64,000 bases of DNA, taken from positions 1 through 64,000 of the forward strand of contig JACPEH010000020.1 in assembly GCA_016183655.1 (NCBI GenBank), read 5' to 3'. Shown one piece after another: positions 1 to 8,409 of the stretch. A program made the position numbers and the translations under genes. Every line of letters starts with the position of its first letter. The first letter of the stretch is position 1. Below the pieces are notes generated by a model, which saw only the letters and a list, made by a program, of their open reading frames with translations, did no database searches and was not told the origin of the DNA. Source of the DNA: Rhodocyclales bacterium. Its GTDB lineage: Bacteria; Pseudomonadota; Gammaproteobacteria; Burkholderiales; Rhodocyclaceae.

Positions 1-3000
1 CCGGTTGCCGGTGCCCTCCTGCGCGGCCTTGGCCATGTCGTAGGCGCGCGTGATCTGGCCGCCGACGGTGCCGGCGAGCGCGGCGCCGACGTTGACGCTC
101 TTGCTCTTCGCGGTGCTGTCGAGCTGGCGGTTGGCCTCCGAGGCGAGCAGGTTGACGGCGTTGCCTTCGAGGCGCAGGTCCTGGCCGGCGAGGAGGTCGG
201 CACCCTGGCTGGTGACGTTGCCCCGGCCGGTGCCGGCCGTCTGCGCATCCCCCCCGGCGGTGACGGTGAGATTGCCGGCGTTGGCGGAAAGCAGGCTGGC
301 GGTGGCGGTGTTGCCGCTGCCCTGGCTGTTTTGGGCCGCGCTGGTGTTGCCGTACAGCGTCTGCCGCGGCGCGGCGCCGCCGATCAGCTGCAGGCTGCTG
401 CTCTTGCTCTTGAAGCTTTGCGTTTCTTCGTAGGTGTTCTGCGCGGCGAGGATATTGACGTCGCGCCCGGCAACGACGTCGAGATCGCGGTCGGCGAGCA
501 GCCGGGAGCCGCTCACCGTGGCGTCGCGCCCGGCCGAGAGCAGGACGTTGTCGCCGCCGACCTCGCTGCCGACGGCGGTCGTGCGGGTGCTGCTGCCGTT
601 CTGGGTGGCGCTCGATTTGCCGACGCTGACGCCGCTGGCGAGGCTTGCACTCAACCCCGACTTCTTTTCGCTGCGGTAGCGGCTCTCGCTGTGCGTTTCG
701 GTTGCTGCGTCGATGCGGATGTCGCGTCCGGCGGCAAGGATTGTGTCGTTCGCTGAGGCGACGTTGCTGCCTTGTACCGCGAGGTCGCGACCGGCGGTGA
801 GGGTGACGGTATCGCCAGCGGAAAAGGTCGAGGTCAGCGCGGTGGTGTTGTCGACGGTGTTGTGGATCGTGGTGCTCTTCTTCGAGAAGAGGCCACGGCT
901 CGAACTCTTGCGGTAGTAGTCGGAGGCGTAGCTCGCTTCACCGGCGGCGATCGTCAGGTCGCGGCCGGCGGCGGCGTCGATCGCGCCGCCGCTCTGCACG
1001 GTAGCTGCCTTCGCCGAGAGGTCGTTGCCGGCAAGCAGCGTCAGGTCGCCGGCCGTCTGGATCGAGCTGCCGACCTCGCTGCTGGCCGATTCGCTCCAGC
1101 GGGTTTTTTTGCTCGTCGTCGCCGCATCGCGGCTTTCGGTGACGGTGCCAATCGTCAGATCACGCCCGGCGGCAAGCGTCGTGGTGGCGGTCGAGGGCGG
1201 GCTGCCCGCCGCCGTTGGCTCGCCGTTCACCAGTGCCGCTGCCAAGAGCGCGAGGTCGCGCCCCGCGCTTGCAACGAGCGTGCCGTTGTCGCCGGTGACA
1301 TAGAGGCCGGCGACGCGGTTGATGTCGGTGCGGCGCACACCGCCATTGACCCCCGGCGCGCGGAAGGCGAGGTCGACGGTGCTGCTCTCGACCGTGAGGT
1401 CGCGCCCGGCGCTCACCGCCAGGCGGTCTTCGGCGGTGAGGCCGCCGCCGAGGATCTGCAGGTCGTTCCGCGCCGCTGCGAAGATCTCCTTGCCGGCGAC
1501 GTTTCCGCCGAGGTTGCGGATGTTTTCGGCCGAGAGCGCGACTACCTGCCGGCCGGCGATGCGGCCGCTGTTCACGAGGTCGGCCGTCGTGTTGAGATCG
1601 ACCGACGCCCCGGCGAGCAGCGCACCGGAAGGGGCGAGGTCGCCGTCCTGCAGGCGTGCATAGACCTGCGGCACCAGCACTTTCTGCGTGCTGCCGTCGG
1701 CCAGCGTGACCTCCTTTTCCACCAGCCAGACCATGTCGGTGGTCAGCCGCGCCATCTGCTCGGCGGAGAGCGCGACGCCGGGGCGCAGCTGCCATTGGCG
1801 GGCGAAGGCGACGCCGGCGTCGAGTAGCGCGCGGTATTGGACTTCGTCATTCTGGTAGCCGGCCAGGAAACGCCGGCCGGTGAGTTGGCCGACCTGTTCG
1901 GTGATGAGGCGCTGCTCGACGAAGCCGTCGCCCAGGCGCTTCTGGGTGGTGGCCGGGTCGAGGGCCAGGGCCTTGAGCAGGTAGTCGCTGGAGAGCCACT
2001 GCCGGTAGTTGGCGAACTGCGGGTCGGTCTCCATGACGTAGGTGCCGTCGCGCTTGGGGTTGGCGCGGTAGAGACGGCTGCCCGGCAGCTTGCCGGGGGC
2101 GCTCACCGTCGCCACGACGCCGGCGACGCCGCCGGCGGCGGCCGGGGAGCTTACCCGCGTGACGCGGGGGGCGGTGTCGATGCCGGCGGCGGGGCCGATG
2201 CCGCCGGCATCGCTCCCAACGGGGATGGCGGCGGAAGCGCCCTGGCCGTTCACGCTGGCGTTGGCGGTGCCGGCGCCAGCCGCCCCCTGGTCGACGCTGG
2301 CGGCGGCGACTGCCGCCACGGCCGTGCCGGAGGCCGCCGCGGTCGGTGCCGTGTTCTGGCGGATCGCGACATTGTCGATCCGGCCGGTGAAACTGCCGGT
2401 GAGCGTGCCGCCGGCGCTGATGATCGCCGGCACGGTGTCGGACAGGGCGCTGGTGCTGGTCGCATAGACGTAAACGCCGTGGTCCTTCAGGCCGTTCTTG
2501 TAGTGCCAGCGGTGCTCGCTCGTGACGATGTCCGTCTTCCGGTAAAGCTCGGCGCCTTCGTTGATGAGCGTGCTGCCGGTGAGCGAGAGGTTTCCGCCGG
2601 CTTCGATTGTGCTGTAGCGGTTGGCGAGGGTGTCGAAGGCAAACCACATGTTGCGGCCGGCGCGGATGAAGGCGGCGGGGGTGGCGGCGGTGACTTTGTC
2701 GAGGTACTGCGTTGTCGTCTCGACCATGTCGGTCCAGTAGCTGCACTTCGGCGGGTTGTCGCAGCGGACCCAGGAACGGCTGGTCGCCCCCTGGTTGACC
2801 TCGCGGGTGATGTCGAGCGTGCGGCGCTGGTTCGTGACGGTTGCGGCGTCGATTGCCAGGTCATCGAGCGCTTCAATGCCGGCGCTGGTGTTCTCGACGC
2901 TCGTGGCGCGGCCGGTGGCGCGGCGATCGGCGTCGAGGGCGCCGCCGATGGCCATGTCGCCGACCGAGAAGAGGAGGGCGCCGTCGCGGTTCAAAAGCGT

Positions 3001-6000
3001 CGTGACGCCGAGGTCGAGCCGGTCGCGGGCGGCGATGATCGGGGCGCTGGTGACGCCGTTGACCGTCTCCGTTGCGTTGTTCAGCGTCGTCGCGGCGATC
3101 GACAGGTGGTCGCCGTAGATGCGGCCGGTGCCGAGGTTGTTGAGGGTGATCGCGGTCAGGCGCGTATCGGTGCCGTTGATCAGGCCGCGGTTGATGAGGG
3201 TGTTCGTATCGGTCGCGGTGAGCGTCAGCGTCGGCGCGACGATCTCGCCGGCGGCCCGGTTGTCGAGGGTGGCGGCGGTGAGCGCGAGGCTGGTGCCGGC
3301 CCGCATCTTGCCGGCGTTGGCGAGGGTGCCGGCGGTTTCCAGGCGGGCACGGCCGTTGGCGGTGAGTTCGCCGGTATGCGTGTAGTCGGCCGCCAGTTTG
3401 ACGGCGAGGTCGCCCCGCGAGAGCAGTTGACCGTCGCCGCCGAGGCTGGCGGCGTCGACGGTGAGCGATTGTCCGGCGATGATCGTGCCGCCGGCGTTCG
3501 TCACCGCGAGCGTTTTCGCGGCGGCGTTGTCCTGCAAAACGACGGTTTCTGCCGACGACACGAGCCCCGCGCTGTTGTCGATGGTGCCGCTGCTGGTCAG
3601 GGTGAGCGCGGTGTCGGCGCGCAGCGCGCCGCGGCGGTTGTCGATCGTGGTGGCGGCGATGGTGAGCGAGCGGCCCTCGATGCCCTGGTTGGCGCCGAGG
3701 GTGTCGGAATTGTCTACGCTGGCCGCGCCGAGCGTGAGCGCGTCGCCAGCGCGCAGCAGACCGCCGCGGTTGTCGAGCGTGCCCTGTCCTGAGCCTGTCG
3801 AAGGGCCGGTGGCGGCGATGCCGAGCGTCCCGCTGGCTTCGACCTGGCCGGCGCGGTTGTCGAGCTGCCCGATTGCCATGGCGATGTCGCCTTCGCCGAC
3901 GATGCGGCCGGCCGCGGTGTTGGCGAGCTTGCCGCCGCGGATGTCGAGCGTACTTCTGGCGCCGAGGAAGCCGGCGGCGTTGTCGATGTCGCCGGTCTGC
4001 AGGTCGAGGGCGGCCGCGGCGACGATGCGGCCGCGGCGGTTGTCGAGCGCCTGGCGCTCTGTATCGACGCTGAGCTGCTTGCCGACGACGGTGCCGTCGG
4101 CGTTGCCCAGGCCGCGGCTCTTGAGCGTGAGGTCCTGCGCCGCCTCGATGCGGCCGGCGCGGTTGTCGACCAGGCCGCTGGCGGTGACGGCCAGCGTGCC
4201 GGCGACGGCGCCGAGGGTGCCGCCGGCGTTGTCCAGGCCGGCGGCGGTGAGCGTGAGATTCCGGCCAGCGGCGATCACGCCGGCGGCGTTGCCGACGTCG
4301 CCGGTGACGGTGGCCTGCAGGTCGCCGGCGGCGTTGACGCGACCGCCGGCGTTGTCGAGGCTGCCGGCGCTGAGCGTCAGCTTGCCGTTGCCGGCCAGTG
4401 TGCCGCCGCGGTTGTCGAGGCGGCCGGAAACGGTGACGGCGGCGTCGCCGGTACCGGTCTGCGCGATCTGCCCGCCCTGGTTGGAAAGTGCGTCGGCCGT
4501 GATGGACAGCGACCGGGCGACGGTGCTGCCGGCGTCGAGGAGGGCGCTTTGCGCGGTAAGCACGAGGGTGCCGTTGCCGACGAGGGTTCCGCGCGGGCCG
4601 GCGAGCGTGCCGGCGGTGACGGCGAGGGTGCCGCTGCCGGCATGCTCGATGCGGCCGTCGGCATTGGCGAGGGTCTGCGCGCTGAGGCGGAGGTCGGTGC
4701 TGTTGCTGGCGATGCGGCCGCTGCTGTTGTCGAGCGTTCCGGCGACGGCGAGGGTGGTGCCGTCGCTGCCGGTCTGGACGATGTTGCCTTGCGCGTTGGC
4801 GAGGCTGGCGGCGGTAAGGTCGAGGCCCTTGCCGGCTTCGATATGGCCGGCGGTGTTGTCGACGGCGCCGGTCTGCAGGTTGAGCGCTGCCGCGGCGACG
4901 ATGCGGCCGCGGCGGTTGTCGAGCGCCTGGCGCTCTGTATCGACGCTGAGCTGCTTGCCGACGACGGTGCCGTCGGCGTTGCCCAGGCCGCGGCTCTTGA
5001 GGGTGAGATCCTGCGCCGCCTCGATGCGGCCGCCGCGGTTGTCGACCAAGCCGCTGGCGGTCACGGCCAGCGTGCCGGCGACGGCGCCGAGGGTGCCGCC
5101 GGCGTTGTCCAGGCCGACGGCGGTGAGCGTGAGATTCTGGCCGGCGGCGATCACGCCGGCGGCGTTGCCGACGTCGCCGGCGACGGTGGCTTGCAGCGTA
5201 TCGACGGCTTCGATGCGGCCGCCGCCGTTGTCGAGGCTGCCGGCGCTGAGCGCCAGCTTGCCGTTGCCGGCCAGCGTGCCGTCGCGGTTGTCGAGGCGGC
5301 CGGAAACGGTGACGACGGCGTCGCCGGTACCGGCCTGCGCGATCTGCCCGCCCTGGTTGGAAAGCGCATCGGCCGTGATGGACAGCGACCGGGCGACGGT
5401 GCTGCCGGCGTCGAGGATGGCGCTTTGCGCGGTGAGCGCGAGGGCGCCGTTGCCGACGATGGTTCCGCGCGGGCCGGCGAGCGTGCCGGCGGTGACGGTG
5501 AGGGTGCCGCTGCCGGCGTGCTCGATGCGGCCGTCGGCGTTGGTCAGCGTGGCGGCTGCCAGCGTCAGGTTGGCGCCGTTCGTGGCGATCAGGCCGGCCG
5601 TGTTGTCGAGGTCGCCGGCGAGGCGCACGCCGAGATCGGCGTTGCCGGTGAGCTGCAGGCTGCCGCCCCGGTTGGACAATTCGTGGGCGGCGAGGTCGAG
5701 CCGTTCGCGGATGACGATGCTGCCCGCGGCGTTGTCGAGCCGCCCGGTGCCGATGTCGGCCTGCCGCGCGGCGATCCTGCCATGGGCGTTGCTGAAGTTG
5801 CCGCGGGCGGTGAGCTGATCCACATCGACCGCCGCGCTGTTGATGAAGCCAGCCTGGCTGGCGAGGGCGGTGCTGCCGTTGGCGACGATTTCTCCGCCGT
5901 CGTTGGTCATGAGTCCTTGCACCGCGATGCGGCCGTCGGCGAGTACGACGGGGGCGGCGGGAAGCACCGTCGTGCCGCTGCCGGCGGTGGACGTGCCGCT

Positions 6001-7416
6001 TGCGGTGCCGCTGCTTTCACCGGGGACGCTCGTGCCGCCGCCGGCCCCGCTTCCCGTTCCGCTCGCGATCAGGGGCATCCGGCCGATCGCGCCGCCGTTG
6101 CGGTTGGCGAGGCTGCCGGTGTCGATGGCGAGGGTTTGCGCGCCGGTTTGCCGGATTTTCCCCTGAACGTTGTCGAGGGCGGCGGCACCGAGGTCGAGCC
6201 GCTGGGCTTCGAGGGTGCCGCCGTGGTTGGCGAGCGCGCCGGTCGTGGCCACGATCAGTTCGTGGCTGCCGTTGATGGCGCCGGTGTTGGCGAGATCGCC
6301 CCGGTTGCGGATGACGACATTGTGCTGCGCGCCGATGCTGCCGCTGTTGTGCATCCCCTGTGCGGCGAGTTCGACGTTGGCGCCGGCTGCCGTGGCGATC
6401 AGGTCGCCGCTGTTGATCAGCCTGCCGTCGGCGGTGACGATCACTTCGCCGGCGGACGCACCGAGGTGGCCGGCGTTCCTGATGCCGACGCCGGCTTCGG
6501 TGCCGACCAGCACGATCTTGCCGGCGTACATGCCGCCGAGCTGGGCGACGTCGATGGCGAACGCCGGTGCGGCGCCCGTCCCGGCAATCGGCGTCGCCTG
6601 CACGTTGTCGGCGGAAACGACGTTGGCGCCGGCGGTGACCTTCAGCGTCTGCGCCCAGAGGCCGGCGTTGATCTCGACGGCGCGGGCGATCAGCTCGGTG
6701 TAGCCGACGCGGCTGGCGTCCATGCCGGCACCGTCGATGCGGATCGTGCCGCCCTCGACGCGGTAGCCGTCGAGATTGCCGCCATTCACCAGCGGCGTGC
6801 CGGTGGTCAGCGTCGCCCGGCTGGCGCCGATGAAGCCGCAGCCGTTGCAGGTGACGCCGGCCGGGTTGGCGATGACGACCTGGGCCGGGCTGCCGGCAAC
6901 TTCGACATAGCCGAGCAGCTGGCTGGGGTTGGCCGAGACGACTTCGTTCACGATCACGCGGGCGCTGCCGGTGGCGAGCCAGGGGTTGCCCTGGACCCAG
7001 CCGCCGAGCTGGGTGGAGGCGTTGGTACGGCTGTTGTTGAGGATGACGCCCGGCGCCTGCACGTCGAACTGCCCGTAGGTGTTGCGCGAGACGCCGGCGG
7101 CGCTGGGGGTCCGGATGTTGACCAGCGGCACGCCGTTGCCGGCCTGGAGAACGGTGGGTTGCTGGCCGGCCGGCGCGGCCCGGTAGGCGACGACCTGGGC
7201 GGCGGCCAGCGGCACGCACACGAGCTGCGCACCGAGCGCGACGAGCGCGGCGAAGGCGGCGGGGCGGAGCTTGGCGAAACTGAATCCCGGCGGTGCCGCC
7301 GCTGCCGGTCTGGCGGTCGTCGCGGGACGCTTGCCGCGGGCGCAGGCGATCTCGGCGACGGCCATGATGAGGCCGCGGGCGCGGTTGAAAACGAGGCGGT
7401 AGCGGTGGGCGTTCAT
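1..7416 (-). CDS. Giant filamentous haemagglutinin / CdiA-like TpsA exoprotein (C-terminus beyond window)
   Basis: Secreted partner of a two-partner (type Vb) secretion system. The minus frame is open for 2472 codons from the ATG at 7416 to base 1. Residues 1-30 form an extended signal peptide (MNAHRYRLVFNRARG, then VAEIACARGK), followed by a second hydrophobic segment and a likely cleavage near residue 73 (PLAAAQ). The TPS haemagglutination domain follows, with VVIANPAGVTCNGCGF near residue 190. Residues about 400-1650 are beta-helix repeats built on LDNRGG/LTLTA. Near residues 1770-1920 comes the segment found in FhaB/CdiA proteins (YVMETDPQFANY, LITEQVGQLTGRRFL, YQNDEVQYRALLDAG), then FHA-type AGRDL repeats up to the window edge. 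Function (adhesin or contact-dependent toxin carrier) depends on the unseen C-terminus. It follows tpsB and a small porin-like gene on the same strand. Family assignment is secure; the toxin idea is inference. Confidence 0.95.
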   Translation of the reverse strand, partial: MNAHRYRLVFNRARGLIMAVAEIACARGKRPATTARPAAAAPPGFSFAKLRPAAFAALVALGAQLVCVPLAAAQVVAYRAAPAGQQPTVLQAGNGVPLVNIRTPSAAGVSRNTYGQFDVQAPGVILNNSRTNASTQLGGWVQGNPWLATGSARVIVNEVVSANPSQLLGYVEVAGSPAQVVIANPAGVTCNGCGFIGASRATLTTGTPLVNGGNLDGYRVEGGTIRIDGAGMDASRVGYTELIARAVEINAGLWAQTLKVTAGANVVSADNVQATPIAGTGAAPAFAIDVAQLGGMYAGKIVLVGTEAGVGIRNAGHLGASAGEVIVTADGRLINSGDLIATAAGANVELAAQGMHNSGSIGAQHNVVIRNRGDLANTGAINGSHELIVATTGALANHGGTLEAQRLDLGAAALDNVQGKIRQTGAQTLAIDTGSLANRNGGAIGRMPLIASGTGSGAGGGTSVPGESSGTASGTSTAGSGTTVLPAAPVVLADGRIAVQGLMTNDGGEIVANGSTALASQAGFINSAAVDVDQLTARGNFSNAHGRIAARQADIGTGRLDNAAGSIVIRERLDLAAHELSNRGGSLQLTGNADLGVRLAGDLDNTAGLIATNGANLTLAAATLTNADGRIEHAGSGTLTVTAGTLAGPRGTIVGNGALALTAQSAILDAGSTVARSLSITADALSNQGGQIAQAGTGDAVVTVSGRLDNRDGTLAGNGKLALSAGSLDNGGGRIEAVDTLQATVAGDVGNAAGVIAAGQNLTLTAVGLDNAGGTLGAVAGTLAVTASGLVDNRGGRIEAAQDLTLKSRGLGNADGTVVGKQLSVDTERQALDNRRGRIVAAAALNLQTGAVDNTAGHIEAGKGLDLTAASLANAQGNIVQTGSDGTTLAVAGTLDNSSGRIASNSTDLRLSAQTLANADGRIEHAGSGTLAVTAGTLAGPRGTLVGNGTLVLTAQSALLDAGSTVARSLSITADALSNQGGQIAQTGTGDAAVTVSGRLDNRGGTLAGNGKLTLSAGSLDNAGGRVNAAGDLQATVTGDVGNAAGVIAAGRNLTLTAAGLDNAGGTLGAVAGTLAVTASGLVDNRAGRIEAAQDLTLKSRGLGNADGTVVGKQLSVDTERQALDNRRGRIVAAAALDLQTGDIDNAAGFLGARSTLDIRGGKLANTAAGRIVGEGDIAMAIGQLDNRAGQVEASGTLGIAATGPSTGSGQGTLDNRGGLLRAGDALTLGAASVDNSDTLGANQGIEGRSLTIAATTIDNRRGALRADTALTLTSSGTIDNSAGLVSSAETVVLQDNAAAKTLAVTNAGGTIIAGQSLTVDAASLGGDGQLLSRGDLAVKLAADYTHTGELTANGRARLETAGTLANAGKMRAGTSLALTAATLDNRAAGEIVAPTLTLTATDTNTLINRGLINGTDTRLTAITLNNLGTGRIYGDHLSIAATTLNNATETVNGVTSAPIIAARDRLDLGVTTLLNRDGALLFSVGDMAIGGALDADRRATGRATSVENTSAGIEALDDLAIDAATVTNQRRTLDITREVNQGATSRSWVRCDNPPKCSYWTDMVETTTQYLDKVTAATPAAFIRAGRNMWFAFDTLANRYSTIEAGGNLSLTGSTLINEGAELYRKTDIVTSEHRWHYKNGLKDHGVYVYATSTSALSDTVPAIISAGGTLTGSFTGRIDNVAIRQNTAPTAAASGTAVAAVAAASVDQGAAGAGTANASVNGQGASAAIPVGSDAGGIGPAAGIDTAPRVTRVSSPAAAGGVAGVVATVSAPGKLPGSRLYRANPKRDGTYVMETDPQFANYRQWLSSDYLLKALALDPATTQKRLGDGFVEQRLITEQVGQLTGRRFLAGYQNDEVQYRALLDAGVAFARQWQLRPGVALSAEQMARLTTDMVWLVEKEVTLADGSTQKVLVPQVYARLQDGDLAPSGALLAGASVDLNTTADLVNSGRIAGRQVVALSAENIRNLGGNVAGKEIFAAARNDLQILGGGLTAEDRLAVSAGRDLTVESSTVDLAFRAPGVNGGVRRTDINRVAGLYVTGDNGTLVASAGRDLALLAAALVNGEPTAAGSPPSTATTTLAAGRDLTIGTVTESRDAATTSKKTRWSESASSEVGSSIQTAGDLTLLAGNDLSAKAATVQSGGAIDAAAGRDLTIAAGEASYASDYYRKSSSRGLFSKKSTTIHNTVDNTTALTSTFSAGDTVTLTAGRDLAVQGSNVASANDTILAAGRDIRIDAATETHSESRYRSEKKSGLSASLASGVSVGKSSATQNGSSTRTTAVGSEVGGDNVLLSAGRDATVSGSRLLADRDLDVVAGRDVNILAAQNTYEETQSFKSKSSSLQLIGGAAPRQTLYGNTSAAQNSQGSGNTATASLLSANAGNLTVTAGGDAQTAGTGRGNVTSQGADLLAGQDLRLEGNAVNLLASEANRQLDSTAKSKSVNVGAALAGTVGGQITRAYDMAKAAQEGTGNR
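3783..3804 (-). repeat. REP-like 22-mer inserted in frame in tpsA
   Basis: On the minus strand this reads CCTTCGACAGGCTCAGGACA plus GG, and is translated as PSTGSGQ between two normal beta-helix repeats. The identical 22-mer lies in the intergenic region at 8249-8270, in plus orientation, so it is a dispersed element and not ordinary coding sequence. Confidence 0.8.
3991..4670 (-). repeat. Internal duplication in tpsA, copy nearer the C-terminus
   Basis: About 680 bp that recur almost unchanged at 4867-5546, always at an offset of 876 bp (292 codons, in frame). It encodes residues about 916-1142 of the exoprotein, including LSVDTERQALDNRRGR. The offset was confirmed at three separate anchor points. 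Confidence 0.85.
4867..5546 (-). repeat. Internal duplication in tpsA, copy nearer the N-terminus
   Basis: Partner of 3991-4670, encoding residues about 624-850. The two copies differ by scattered substitutions only, so this is a recent duplication or a gene-conversion pair inside the beta-helix. Confidence 0.85.
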
Positions 7417-7496
7417 CGGGGCGAAACTCCGGGAGCGTGGCGGGGGCAGGGAAAGGGGCGGCCTCGACGGTGCCGCCCCGTGGGTTGCGGCAGGGG

Positions 7497-8168
7497 CTAG
7501 AACTGGTACGACAGGCCGACCCGCACCGAATCCTCGGTCAGGCTCTGCTTGTAGAACTCGTCCCACAGATTCGCCGAGACTTTTTTCGTGCCGTAGTCGG
7601 TGTGGCGGTATTCGAGCCGCGCGGCGATCTTGCCGGTGAGGAGATAGTCGACGCCGACGCCGGCGGTCCAGCCGTCCTGCCACGAGGTGTGCGATTCCGT
7701 TTGCGGACCGAACGGGATGTCGTACCAGGTGCGCTTGACCGAAGCGGTGGCGTAGCCGGCGGTGGCATACACTGCCGCCCGGTTGTCGAAGACGTAGCCG
7801 ACGCGGCCGCGCAGCGATGCCGCCGATTTCAGCTGCGTCTTTGCGGCGACGCCCGTGTCGGTGACACCGTCTTCTTTCTGGAACGAGCGATCGCTGCCGC
7901 TGCGCCCTTCGAAGTCGGCTTCGACGCCTACCAGCCAGTTGCCGCCCAGGCGCCAGTTGTAGCCGCCCATCAGGCCGTAGAGGGCGCCGTCGGGCGTCGT
8001 CTTCTGCGACCAGCCGTCGTTGGCTCCCGTGGCCTGGTCGTGACCGACGCCTTTGTCTCTGGCGTCGGCCTGCCCGAGGTGGACGCCGACGTAGGGGCCG
8101 TCGAACGGACCGGCGATCGCGGCCAGCGGAACCAGCAGTGCCGTGAGGGTGAGTAGACCTTTTTTCAT
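7497..8168 (-). CDS. Small outer-membrane beta-barrel protein (OMP_b-brl type)
   Basis: A 223-residue protein with a signal peptide (MKKGLLTLTALLVPLAAIAG) and alternating amphipathic strands. Recognisable pieces are YVGVHLGQ at the start of the barrel, GYNWRLGGNWLVGVEADF, LRGRVGYVF and ARLEYRHTDYG. It ends in the C-terminal phenylalanine (VGLSYQF) that marks proteins for the Bam machinery. It resembles the eight-stranded Omp25/immunogenic-protein family. A GGAG Shine-Dalgarno lies 6 nt before the ATG. It sits between tpsB and tpsA on the same strand, 80 bp upstream of tpsA, so it is probably co-transcribed and may help display or secretion of the exoprotein; that role is inference. Confidence 0.85.
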   Translation of the reverse strand: MKKGLLTLTALLVPLAAIAGPFDGPYVGVHLGQADARDKGVGHDQATGANDGWSQKTTPDGALYGLMGGYNWRLGGNWLVGVEADFEGRSGSDRSFQKEDGVTDTGVAAKTQLKSAASLRGRVGYVFDNRAAVYATAGYATASVKRTWYDIPFGPQTESHTSWQDGWTAGVGVDYLLTGKIAARLEYRHTDYGTKKVSANLWDEFYKQSLTEDSVRVGLSYQF

Positions 8169-8409
8169 GGATGCTCCGTTATGTTGAAAACATGCTGCTC
8201 ATCGATCGCTCGCCCGTTCGGGCAAGCGGTTTCGTCATTCCGGCCCCTCCTTCGACAGGCTCAGGACAGGCTTCGACAAGCCGAGGACTGGCCGGGCTGC
8301 GCCGGCGCCGGAATCCAGGTCCGCCGCCGGGGCGGCAAACGCTGTTGGAGAACCCCGGCGTTTGCCGGAGTCGCGGTAGGTGTTGCAGTGGGTTCGGATT
8401 CATGGGCGC
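8169..8409. repeat. Intergenic region with dispersed-repeat sequence
   Basis: Between the porin-like gene and the end of tpsB there are 241 bp with no gene. It carries the 22-mer at 8249-8270 and phrases of the ATTCCGG...GGAATCCAGG and CCCCGGCGTTTGCCGGAG kind, typical of palindromic repeats scattered in proteobacterial genomes. No intrinsic terminator with a T-run was seen. Confidence 0.55.

Noticed and set aside
3461..7500. Very long plus-strand open frames (785 and 983 codons) over the tpsA region
   Set aside because: They are the mirror of the tpsA frame in GC-rich repeat DNA: low-complexity Ala/Pro/Arg/Ser or Gly/Val/Asp strings with no family resemblance, whereas the minus frame has signal peptide, TPS domain and repeats.
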